From the NCBI GenBank assembly GCA_019429225.1, contig JAHYJK010000006.1, forward strand, positions 1 through 54,710: a stretch of DNA of 54,710 bases, read 5' to 3'. Shown piece by piece: positions 40,267-49,014 of the stretch. The notes under the pieces are model-generated. The model worked only from the letters and a program-made list of their open reading frames with translations. It was not told the DNA's origin and did no database searches. Position 1 is the stretch's first letter, and each line of letters begins with the position of its first letter. The translations under genes and the position numbers were made by a program. The stretch is from Anaerolineaceae bacterium (GTDB taxonomy: Bacteria > Chloroflexota > Anaerolineae > Anaerolineales > Anaerolineaceae).

Positions 40267-40731
40267 ATGAAAAGAAGTTGGCTGCCACTGATAATAGGAT
40301 TTGTGATCACGATTCTTATCCTGTTTTCTGTTTTTATTTTTTTGATATTTCTTCCAAAAAAACAAACAGTGGAAGATAAGATTGCGTTAATTTCGGTTAT
40401 ACCAGCACTAACATCAACGCCAGTTGTTGGATTAACAATAGTCCCAACACCCACCATCGAAATAACTGAAACCATTGAAAATAATTACAAATTTAAAGTA
40501 GGTGAATTTGTTCAGATTACAGGAACATCCGGAGAAGGTCTGAGACTTCGATCCGAACCTGGTAGATCCTTCAGTGTGAATTTTATTGGGATGGATGCAG
40601 AAGTTTTTGAAGTAATCGATGGCCCAGTTGAATCTGACGGGTTTATCTGGTGGTATCTCGAAGCACCATACGATAAAACCAGAAATGGTTGGTCTGTGGA
40701 TGAATACTTACAGGAAGTAACAGTACCATAG
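40267..40731 (+). CDS. Membrane-anchored SH3b-domain protein
   Basis: N-terminal TM LPLIIGFVITILILFSVFIFLIF; GLRLRSEPGRSFSVNFIGMDAEVFEVIDGP...WWYLEAP...GWSVDEYL. Confidence 0.8.
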   Translation: MKRSWLPLIIGFVITILILFSVFIFLIFLPKKQTVEDKIALISVIPALTSTPVVGLTIVPTPTIEITETIENNYKFKVGEFVQITGTSGEGLRLRSEPGRSFSVNFIGMDAEVFEVIDGPVESDGFIWWYLEAPYDKTRNGWSVDEYLQEVTVP

Positions 40732-40741
40732 AGAGGACACA

Positions 40742-41095
40742 ATGCAGGATAATAAATTGTCACCATTAAAAATTAAATTAGATAAGAAGGAAAGATTTTT
40801 ATACATAGATTGGAACGACAATCACAAAACGTGTATAAGTTTTGGATTATTAAGGGCTGCTTGTCCTTGCGCAACCTGTAGAGGTGGTCATGAGAACATG
40901 AAATCTGAACCAGATTCCAATGTGTTTGAACGTGAACTCCCAATTTCAAAAATGACTGAGATTGAGAAGATTGATATGGTGGGAAGTTATGGCTTATCCA
41001 TTATGTGGGCAGATGGTCACCATTATGGTATCTACACATGGCAATATTTACGGGCATTGTGCGATTGTGAAGATTGTAGACTTAAAAGAAATTAG
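40742..41095 (+). CDS. DUF971-domain protein
   Basis: LYIDWNDNHKTCISFGLLRAACPCATCRGG ... YGLSIMWADGHHYGIYTWQYLRALCDCEDC. Confidence 0.88.
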   Translation: MQDNKLSPLKIKLDKKERFLYIDWNDNHKTCISFGLLRAACPCATCRGGHENMKSEPDSNVFERELPISKMTEIEKIDMVGSYGLSIMWADGHHYGIYTWQYLRALCDCEDCRLKRN

Positions 41096-41109
41096 ATGCC
41101 ATTAATATT

Positions 41110-42528
41110 CTAAAAATCGTAATAAGTTTCAATTTCATAAGGATGAGGTCGAATCTGCACTTCTTTGAATTCACTCATCTTTTTAGAAATCCATAAATCA
41201 ATCAGATTTTGAGAGAAAACATTATTCCTAACCAAAAACTCACGATCGTTATCCAACGAAATTAATGCTTCTTCCAGAGAAGAGGGTAATTTTTTAATTT
41301 TGTTCCTTTCTTCTTGGGTCCATGAAAAAATATCTTCATCAAATGGTCCAAATCCATTTTCTTTTGGACTTATTTTGTTAACAATTCCATCGATTCCTGC
41401 CATTAGCATGGCTGCCATTGCTAAATAAGGATTACAAGTTGCGTCTGGGGGACGAAATTCGAACCTGACTTCATCTGGATTGGTGACATATTTAGGAATC
41501 CGAATCGCTGCGCTTCTGTTTCCACGGGAAAAAAAAGCGTTTACAGGTGCTTCGTATCCAGGAACGAGTCTGCGATAACTATTTGTGCTTGGGTTCGTAA
41601 ATGCAAGTAATGCAGGTGCATGATAAAGCAAACCACCGATGTAATATAAAGCAGTTTCGCTCAGAAGATTCTCAGATTCTGAATCATAAAAAATATTGGT
41701 ATTACCTTTTCTGATTTGCTGGTGAAAGTGCATTCCATTTCCAGCTTCTCCAAAAAGTGGTTTAGGAAGAAATGTTATTGAGAGATTATCCTGAAAAGCA
41801 GTCATTTTAGTGATGTATTTAATCAACATAGAAGCATCGCCAGCTTTGAGAATTCCTAATAGAGGTGTTTCTATTTCTTGTTGACCAGGTCCACCGACTT
41901 CATGGTGATGATATTTAAACGGTACCCCCATTTTTTCGAGATTGTCAGCCATTTTTGCCCTAACCGAAAAATATCGATCTTTTGGAGGAATTGCGTGGTA
42001 CCCAACATGATAAGCGTTAACATAACCATTCCCAATATATTTTGAATTCCAAAGCCCTTCTTCAGAATTTAATAAATATCGAGATTCATTCATGTTATTT
42101 TGAAATGAAACTTCATTGAAAATATAAAATTCGAACTCTGGTCCCCAAATACTTTGATCGGCGATTTGGGTTTCCTGCAAATACATTTCTGCTTTTCTAG
42201 AAATTTCTCTTGGCTCATCGCGGAAAAGCACTTTTGAATCAGCTTCCACTGTGTTACAAATAAAACTGAGGGTTGGAATATCCCAAAAAATATCAATGAA
42301 TGCAGTTGATAAATCAGGAATTAGTGCCATGTCTCCAGAGTGAACATTCAAGAATCCAACACTGGAGCCATCAAACCCAATCCCATTTTCCATTAATTCG
42401 GCAGTAAATTCCTTAGCAGAGATGGTTACATGATGCCATTTTCCCCATAAATCACAAAACTTGAGATCAAGCATTCTAATTTGTTTTAATTTTATGAATT
42501 CTTCAGCATCTAAAAAATTGGCAAACAT
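41110..42528 (-). CDS. glnA: Glutamine synthetase type I
   Basis: IGFDGSSVGF, GPEFEFYIF, GNGMHFHQ, NRSAAIRIP, EFRPPDATCNPYLAMAAMLMAG. Confidence 0.95.
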   Translation of the reverse strand: MFANFLDAEEFIKLKQIRMLDLKFCDLWGKWHHVTISAKEFTAELMENGIGFDGSSVGFLNVHSGDMALIPDLSTAFIDIFWDIPTLSFICNTVEADSKVLFRDEPREISRKAEMYLQETQIADQSIWGPEFEFYIFNEVSFQNNMNESRYLLNSEEGLWNSKYIGNGYVNAYHVGYHAIPPKDRYFSVRAKMADNLEKMGVPFKYHHHEVGGPGQQEIETPLLGILKAGDASMLIKYITKMTAFQDNLSITFLPKPLFGEAGNGMHFHQQIRKGNTNIFYDSESENLLSETALYYIGGLLYHAPALLAFTNPSTNSYRRLVPGYEAPVNAFFSRGNRSAAIRIPKYVTNPDEVRFEFRPPDATCNPYLAMAAMLMAGIDGIVNKISPKENGFGPFDEDIFSWTQEERNKIKKLPSSLEEALISLDNDREFLVRNNVFSQNLIDLWISKKMSEFKEVQIRPHPYEIETYYDF

Positions 42529-42730
42529 TATGATCGTTCTCCCTGGATTAGCATTTTTCTCATTTTAGGATATTTCGATATCAAGTAAAAGTAACAGATA
42601 TCTTATTCTGAAAGCGTTTTGTCTACCCTCGAGTAATACAAATTTGTGTAATAATATTTAGGTTGCTTTTCCTACCGTTGATGTTTATAATCATTTTCAT
42701 ATTAAAATCAGGTTCTTTTAGGAGGGAAAA

Positions 42731-44608
42731 CTGGAGACACGACGAATTACTTCCAGTTTTAATTCATCAACTTCAAACGCAGTAAAGCAATTGGAATCAG
42801 GTATCGTGCTTTTCAATCGATACCAAATCCAGGATGTTATCGGTATTGGAGGTATGGGATCGGTTTATCGAGCACGCGATCTGCATTTTCCTAATGTGAT
42901 TAAATTAGTTGCTGTTAAGGAAATGATCAACAATGCACCTGATCCTTTAGTTCGACAAACCATAATTCAGAATTTTGAGCGTGAAGCGAATATTTTAGTA
43001 ACTCTCAACCATGTCGCGATTCCTCAAATTTTTGATTTTTTTTCAATAGACGAAAGATCTTATCTGGTATTGGAATACGTTCATGGAAGAGATCTGGAAG
43101 CAATTCTCCAGGAAAACAATGAGCCCTTACATGAAGATAATGTCATTGTATGGGCTATTGAATTATGTGACGTATTGGAATATTTGCATTCATATAAGCC
43201 AGAGCCCATCATTTTTAGAGACATGAAGCCCAGCAATGTGATGATAAATCAACAAGGAAGAATTGTGTTGGTAGATTTTGGCATCGCAAAAAACTTCAAA
43301 ACTGGACAGAAAGGGACAATGATTGGAACCGAAGGTTATTCACCTCCGGAACAATATCGTGGCGACGCGACACCAGTTGCGGATATTTATGCTCTTGGTG
43401 CCACTTTGCATCATTTATTAACAAATCATGATCCAAGAATGGAAGCACCTTTTTCCTTTTCTGAAAGAAAAATTCGTTCCATTAACTCAAGAGTTTCTCT
43501 TGAACTTGAAATCGTCATTGATACTGCCCTTCAATATAATCCTGAAGAGCGATTTCAGAGCGTTGCAGATATGAAAAATGCATTATTGTCCGTTGCAAAA
43601 AAAACTGGCGCTCTATCCAGGTTGCCGATGACAAAAAAGAGTCAATCTCAATCAATAAAACCCTTGTGGACATTTAAATGCGAGGATGAAATTCGAGGAT
43701 CAGTTACTTTTGATAATGGAAAAATATATTGCGGAAGTTATGATAATAATCTTTATGTTCTAGATGCTTCAGACGGATCTTTTTTATGGAAATTTCCGTC
43801 ATATGGTGGCATTGTTGGAAAACCAGCAATATTTGAAAATAATATTTATATTGGATCTGAAGATAAGAAAATGTATTGTATTTCTGCGTGGACTGGCAAA
43901 GAACTGTGGACTTTTTCAACGGATGGTCCGATTAGGAGCTCAGTAAAAATTGCAGAAGGACATGCGTTTTTTGGCTCTGATGATGGCTATTTATACGCAG
44001 TAAATTTAGTCTCTAATAAAATAACGTGGCGGATAGATTCCGGTTCTGCTGTGCGAACCACTCCGTTTATTACAAAAGACAATGTCTACTTTGGTAATGA
44101 ATATGGCGATTTTTTCTGTCTTGATTTTAGCGGTCATGTGCGGTGGAGATTTAAGACTAAAAAAGCAATAACTTCATCTCCAATTGTAGATGGAGGAATG
44201 GTGTTTTTTGCTTCTCTCGATTCAACATTTTACGCATTAGATGCAAAGTCTGGATGGGTTGTCTGGCGTTTTAGAATGGAAAAGGGTTCTATATCATCTC
44301 CCTACAAATCCGAAAACTATCTTGTATTTGGTTCAGCTGATAACCACATTTATTGTTTAGAATCTGGTAATGCCAGAGAGATTTGGAGATATAAAACTGA
44401 ACATCAAGTCAGTGGCTCCCCAATTGTTCATAATAATTCAGTTTATTGTGGATCTGCAGACGGCACACTTTACTCACTTGATTTAAAAAATGGACAGTTA
44501 AGGTGGAAATTTAAGACAGATGATCTAATCACCGGATCACCAGTCATAATTAATAATATTTTATACATAGGATCTAGTGATCATCTGATTTATGCACTTT
44601 ATGCATAG
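42731..44608 (+). CDS. Serine/threonine protein kinase with C-terminal eight-repeat PQQ-like beta-propeller (possible CTG start at 42731; ORF track starts at TTG 42791)
   Basis: GIGGMGSVYRARD, FRDMKPSNVMI, VDFGIAK, GTEGYSPPEQY; eight ~40-aa W-x-F...G-S-x-D-x-x-Y-x-L-D repeats; AGGAGG just before the CTG. Confidence 0.9.
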   Translation: METRRITSSFNSSTSNAVKQLESGIVLFNRYQIQDVIGIGGMGSVYRARDLHFPNVIKLVAVKEMINNAPDPLVRQTIIQNFEREANILVTLNHVAIPQIFDFFSIDERSYLVLEYVHGRDLEAILQENNEPLHEDNVIVWAIELCDVLEYLHSYKPEPIIFRDMKPSNVMINQQGRIVLVDFGIAKNFKTGQKGTMIGTEGYSPPEQYRGDATPVADIYALGATLHHLLTNHDPRMEAPFSFSERKIRSINSRVSLELEIVIDTALQYNPEERFQSVADMKNALLSVAKKTGALSRLPMTKKSQSQSIKPLWTFKCEDEIRGSVTFDNGKIYCGSYDNNLYVLDASDGSFLWKFPSYGGIVGKPAIFENNIYIGSEDKKMYCISAWTGKELWTFSTDGPIRSSVKIAEGHAFFGSDDGYLYAVNLVSNKITWRIDSGSAVRTTPFITKDNVYFGNEYGDFFCLDFSGHVRWRFKTKKAITSSPIVDGGMVFFASLDSTFYALDAKSGWVVWRFRMEKGSISSPYKSENYLVFGSADNHIYCLESGNAREIWRYKTEHQVSGSPIVHNNSVYCGSADGTLYSLDLKNGQLRWKFKTDDLITGSPVIINNILYIGSSDHLIYALYA

Positions 44609-44631
44609 CACAATTGATCTGGGAGGGTAAA

Positions 44632-45531
44632 ATGGTAGATTTTTTTAAAAAATTATTTGGTAGTAAAAAAAATGAAATCTCCAACATTAATGTAGAGACT
44701 GCGCCATTATCAGAGGAACAACTAAAGTTTGTTACCAGAGAAGATCCCATTGTTACTCCTTCTCAAATAATAGTCGGAATAGGTCAGTCAGTTGGGAGAC
44801 AAAGAGATCATAACGAGGATGCTTTATTTTATTTCAATTCTAATTTTGCGAATTGTTCAAAAGATATTTCTTTTGGTTTATTCATTGTTGCTGATGGCAT
44901 GGGGGGGCATGAATATGGAGAAGTAGCCAGTAGTGTTGCATCAAAAACGTTAGGAGATTATGTTGTCCAAAAACTTTATTCTCCATTATTCAATCCCAAT
45001 TCAACAACTCCACCAAATGAGAGTATTCAAGAAATCATTGAGAATGGTATAAAGCAAGCACAAAATGCTGTTATGCAAAAGGCCCCTGGTGGTGGTACAA
45101 CTATAACTGCCGGGCTGATACTCGGTGATCAAATTACCATTGGTCATGTGGGGGATAGTAGGTTGTATTTTATTTTTCCAGATGGAAGAATTGAAGCGAA
45201 AACAAATGATCATTCTTTAGTTAGAAGGTTAGTTGATCTTGGACAAATATCTGAAACTGAGGCTAAAAATCATCCAAATAAAAATGTATTATATAGAGCA
45301 TTAGGCCAATCAGAACCTTTCAGGCCGGACCTAGTGAATTTAACCATCCCAAAACCAGGGTATATTCTGATTTGTAGTGATGGATTATGGGGAACTATTG
45401 GAGATGAAGAATTATTCAGGTTAGCAACCAATTCAGAAAACCCCTCTATCTCGTGTTCAAAAATGGTTGATGCTTCTAATAGAGCAGGTGGACCAGATAA
45501 TATCAGTGTAATCTTAATTAAAATTATGTAA
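44632..45531 (+). CDS. PP2C-family serine/threonine phosphatase
   Basis: RQRDHNEDALF, VADGMGGHEYGE, GHVGDSRLYF, CSDGLWGTIGD, GGPDNISVILI. Confidence 0.95.
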   Translation: MVDFFKKLFGSKKNEISNINVETAPLSEEQLKFVTREDPIVTPSQIIVGIGQSVGRQRDHNEDALFYFNSNFANCSKDISFGLFIVADGMGGHEYGEVASSVASKTLGDYVVQKLYSPLFNPNSTTPPNESIQEIIENGIKQAQNAVMQKAPGGGTTITAGLILGDQITIGHVGDSRLYFIFPDGRIEAKTNDHSLVRRLVDLGQISETEAKNHPNKNVLYRALGQSEPFRPDLVNLTIPKPGYILICSDGLWGTIGDEELFRLATNSENPSISCSKMVDASNRAGGPDNISVILIKIM

Positions 45532-45535
45532 TCTT

Positions 45536-47002
45536 ATGAATTATTACAATTTATTAGGATTACCTTTTGATGCGACACAAGAAGAGATTAGGAAAGCTTA
45601 TTTTGATTCTGCAAAAAAGCATCATCCTGATCTCAATACATCTTTTGATTTGCGGGAACGATTTTTCCAAATTCAAAATGCATATGAAACTCTGAGAAAT
45701 GAAGAAAAAAGAAAAGAATACAATCAATATTTAGATTATCCACAAGTTGAAGATAAATCCATTCAAATAAATGCTTATTACAGCAGATCAATAATTCCAT
45801 TAATTTCTGAAGCACAAGCCTTTTATTTATTATTAGATATATTTTCTACAGAGAATGTTAAGAAAGAGGACCTACCGAATATAAATTTGTGTATTGTGCT
45901 TGATAAATCAACTTCCATGCAGGGGGAAATAATGGATAAGTTAAAAAAAGAAATTATTAACCTTGTCCATGAGTTGAAGGATGAAGACATTTTTTCAATT
46001 GTTACATTCAGTGATCGTGCAGAGACCGTAATACCCCCAATTAAGGTCAAAGATTTCGGCAATGAAGTGGCCAAAATATACTCAATTTTTGCATCTGGTT
46101 CAACTGAAATCTTAAAAGGATTAGAAGAAGGTTTTTCTATATTACGAAATTTAGAAAATAATTCTCCAAAGTTATTGTATCTAATAACTGATGGACATAC
46201 ATATGGAGATGAAGAAGAGTGCAACAAGATCGTTAAAGTAGCCAGTGATGAAGGAATAGTTTTTCAGGCAGTTGGTGTTGGGAAAGATTGGAATGATGAT
46301 TTTCTTGATAATTTATCAAAAATTTCAGGGGGGGAAACACAATTTGTAAGTTCATCCCAGGAACTGTATAATTTGTTAAAAGTAAAATTACACAATTTTA
46401 GTGTTATATTCTCTAAATCAATAAAAATTTATTTTAACTTGCACCCAAAGGTGAGGATTAATTATGCATTCCGTTTGAGTCCTGATCTATCTCCGGTAGA
46501 TACTGGACCAGAAATACATTTGGGAAGTTTGTATTCTGGACAGCATCTTAGAGTAATTTTTGAATTTTTTATTGATGAATTACCCATAAATATTAAAGAA
46601 TTAAGATTGTCTCATGGGAGTATAAAAGTAGAAATCCCTTCAAATATAATCTATATGAAACGATTTTTTTATGATTTCAAAAGACCAGTGTTACCCAAAG
46701 TTGAGAAAGAAAAAATTCCACCTGTAATTGTAAATGCCTTATCAAGTCTTTCACTTTATCGATTGCAAGAAAAAGCACGTGAGGATGTCAAAGAAGGGAA
46801 TTATAATAATGCAACCAGGCGATTACAAAATTTAGCAGCGCATCTAGTTAGTAGAGGAAATCGCGATTTAGCGAAAACAATTATGCAGGAAGTAGAAAAT
46901 TTACAAAATAACAATAATATTTCGGAATTAGGAAAGAAAAAAATCAAATACGGAACAAGATCCTTATTAATGTTACCTGAACCCTTAAGGGAGGAAAAAT
47001 GA
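45536..47002 (+). CDS. J-domain / von Willebrand factor A domain fusion protein
   Basis: N-term YYNLLGLPFDATQEEIRKAYFDSAKKHHPDLN (HPD); VWA MIDAS DKSTS...GSTEI...TDGHT. Confidence 0.9.
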   Translation: MNYYNLLGLPFDATQEEIRKAYFDSAKKHHPDLNTSFDLRERFFQIQNAYETLRNEEKRKEYNQYLDYPQVEDKSIQINAYYSRSIIPLISEAQAFYLLLDIFSTENVKKEDLPNINLCIVLDKSTSMQGEIMDKLKKEIINLVHELKDEDIFSIVTFSDRAETVIPPIKVKDFGNEVAKIYSIFASGSTEILKGLEEGFSILRNLENNSPKLLYLITDGHTYGDEEECNKIVKVASDEGIVFQAVGVGKDWNDDFLDNLSKISGGETQFVSSSQELYNLLKVKLHNFSVIFSKSIKIYFNLHPKVRINYAFRLSPDLSPVDTGPEIHLGSLYSGQHLRVIFEFFIDELPINIKELRLSHGSIKVEIPSNIIYMKRFFYDFKRPVLPKVEKEKIPPVIVNALSSLSLYRLQEKAREDVKEGNYNNATRRLQNLAAHLVSRGNRDLAKTIMQEVENLQNNNNISELGKKKIKYGTRSLLMLPEPLREEK

Positions 47003-47529
47003 TCGTTTGCCCAAATTGCCATCACAAAGAATTGCCTGGAGCACTATTTTGTAGTGAATGCGGAGCGAGGTTAATCTCTCTAGATTATTTGACGACGCAA
47101 TCAATTAAAAAAACAAATACAGACAATCTAGATGAGTCTATGGTTGAGGAATTAAAAGATAAAATTAGTTCAGCTGAGGATTCTTTCAGTAAACATGACA
47201 TATCTTCTGATTTGGCACTTTACCTGATTGAAGCAAAACAGACTTTGCAACTTGCAGGCAGATCTGAATATACTTTAGGTAGGATTGCTGAAGGGCAACC
47301 GATCCTGCCGGACGTGGATCTTTCGCCGTTTGATGCTTACGCCCAGGGAGTATCACGTTTGCATGCTGCTCTAAAAATAAACAAAAATCGAATTGCGATT
47401 ATGGATTTGGGTTCATCAAATGGCACGAGGGTGAATGGACAGAAAATTGTTCCTCATGTAGACTATCCCATCAGTCATAATGATCAAATTGCTCTTGGAA
47501 AATTAAGAATTCAAATATTAATAAAATAG
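46999..47529 (+). CDS. Zinc-ribbon plus FHA-domain protein
   Basis: CPNCHHKELPGALFCSECGARL; GRSEYTLGR...VSRLHAAL...DLGSSNGTRVNG. Confidence 0.92.
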   Translation: MIVCPNCHHKELPGALFCSECGARLISLDYLTTQSIKKTNTDNLDESMVEELKDKISSAEDSFSKHDISSDLALYLIEAKQTLQLAGRSEYTLGRIAEGQPILPDVDLSPFDAYAQGVSRLHAALKINKNRIAIMDLGSSNGTRVNGQKIVPHVDYPISHNDQIALGKLRIQILIK

Positions 47530-47537
47530 GTAAAAAC

Positions 47538-47777
47538 ATGTACACTGTAATCGTTCATATCAATAATGAAGATCCTGTATTGGGTGAAGTTGAAGATTTA
47601 CCTCAACCAGCTGACCAGATCATCATGCTTAAAAATCCCAGAAAAAAAGATGGAAAAGATGTCCATTATTTAGAACCTAATGTTAATCTGGTGATCTGGC
47701 CATTTCATCGAATTACTTTTATTGAGATAATCCAGGATGTTGAAGAAGATGAAATTATTTCATTCGTAAGAGAATAA
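47538..47777 (+). CDS. Small acidic protein of unknown function (79 aa)
   Basis: Tightly packed between FHA protein and response regulator, same strand; MYTVIVHINNEDPVLGEVEDLPQPADQIIMLKNPRKKDGKDVHYLEPNVNLVIWPFHRITFIEII. Confidence 0.8.
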   Translation: MYTVIVHINNEDPVLGEVEDLPQPADQIIMLKNPRKKDGKDVHYLEPNVNLVIWPFHRITFIEIIQDVEEDEIISFVRE

Positions 47778-47779
47778 TC

Positions 47780-48493
47780 ATGGATGATATTTTAAAAAAT
47801 AAAACGATTTTGGTAGTTGATGATGAAGAGCGTATGGCTCGTTTTATTCGTCTCAATTTAGAGCACGATGGTTTTCAAGTCGTGGAAGCTTACCGAGGGA
47901 TGCAAGCATTGCAACAATATCGAGATTCACTACCTGACCTGGTACTACTGGATGTTATGATGCCAGATATTGACGGTTTTGAAGTATTAAGTATGCTAAG
48001 AGAAATCAGCAATGTACCTGTGATTATGTTAACTGCCAAAGGTGAAGAAGATGATAGGGTGCGTGGTTTGGAGTTAGGTGCAGACGATTATGTTACTAAG
48101 CCTTTTAGCCCTCGTGAATTGGTAAGTCGTGTCCGCGCAGTTTTACGACGGACAGATTCTAGCTCAACCGATTCTCCGGATGTCATTGAAGTCGATGAAC
48201 ATCTGAAGCTAGATTTCTCAAAACGTGAGATTTGGTTGGATGGCGAGTTGGTTAAATTACGACCGACTGAATATAGATTGCTATATCATCTGGTTAAAAA
48301 CGCTGGGTGGGTGTTAACCTACGACCAAATTTTATCCCGAGTCTGGGGCTATGAATACAGAGATGAGCCTCATTATGTCAGGTTATATATAAATTATTTA
48401 CGTCAAAAAATAGAAAAAGATCCATCTAACCCAAAATTTATATTGACTGAAAGGGGAGTGGGCTATCGATTTGTCGATTATAAGAGATTATAA
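47780..48493 (+). CDS. OmpR/PhoB-family response regulator
   Basis: ILVVDDEE, LVLLDVMMPD, VIMLTAKG, DDYVTKPFSPREL; C-terminal wHTH. Confidence 0.96.
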   Translation: MDDILKNKTILVVDDEERMARFIRLNLEHDGFQVVEAYRGMQALQQYRDSLPDLVLLDVMMPDIDGFEVLSMLREISNVPVIMLTAKGEEDDRVRGLELGADDYVTKPFSPRELVSRVRAVLRRTDSSSTDSPDVIEVDEHLKLDFSKREIWLDGELVKLRPTEYRLLYHLVKNAGWVLTYDQILSRVWGYEYRDEPHYVRLYINYLRQKIEKDPSNPKFILTERGVGYRFVDYKRL

Positions 48494-48532
48494 GAAATTT
48501 ATAAAATTATTAATTGGATCAATTAATTATGG

Positions 48533-48551
48533 TATACTCTCCGGGAGTATA
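48533..48551. promoter_or_regulatory. Perfect inverted repeat upstream of trxA, overlapping a TATACT -10-like element
   Basis: TATACTC-tccgg-GAGTATA. Confidence 0.6.
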
Positions 48552-48579
48552 TAAAATAAAAAGGGTTTAAGGAGTAAAA

Positions 48580-48924
48580 ATGATTTCAGAGCCCGTACAT
48601 GTAACCGATGCATTATTTGAAAAAGTTGTTTTACAGTCAGAAATACCTGTAATCGTTGATTTTTGGGCACCGTGGTGTGGACCCTGTCGGATGGTTGCAC
48701 CTACGTTGGATAAGTTAGCCAAAGAATATGTTGGAAAGTTATTGGTGACAAAAGTAAACACTGATGAGAATCCTGATTGGGCAACAAAATTTGGTGTTCA
48801 AGGAATTCCAACTATGTTGTTTGTAAGTGGTGGAAAAATTGCACACCGGCAGGTTGGAGCGTTACCTGAAGGTATGTTGAGAGATGTTGTAGAGCAATTT
48901 TTGGAAGTAGTTTCTGAAAAATAA
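48580..48924 (+). CDS. trxA: Thioredoxin
   Basis: VIVDFWAPWCGPCRMVAPTLDKLAKEY, GIPTMLFVSGGK. Confidence 0.96.
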   Translation: MISEPVHVTDALFEKVVLQSEIPVIVDFWAPWCGPCRMVAPTLDKLAKEYVGKLLVTKVNTDENPDWATKFGVQGIPTMLFVSGGKIAHRQVGALPEGMLRDVVEQFLEVVSEK

Positions 48925-48945
48925 AATAGGGTTTCCATTAAAAAC

Positions 48946-48981
48946 AAAAATCCTCTTAATACTAACCAGAGGATTTTTTTG
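48946..48981. terminator. Bidirectional intrinsic terminator between trxA and murA
   Basis: AAATCCTCT-taatactaacc-AGAGGATTT-TTTT. Confidence 0.8.
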
Positions 48982-49014
48982 TTTCCACAAATTGCTATAA
49001 AACAATAAAAATGT

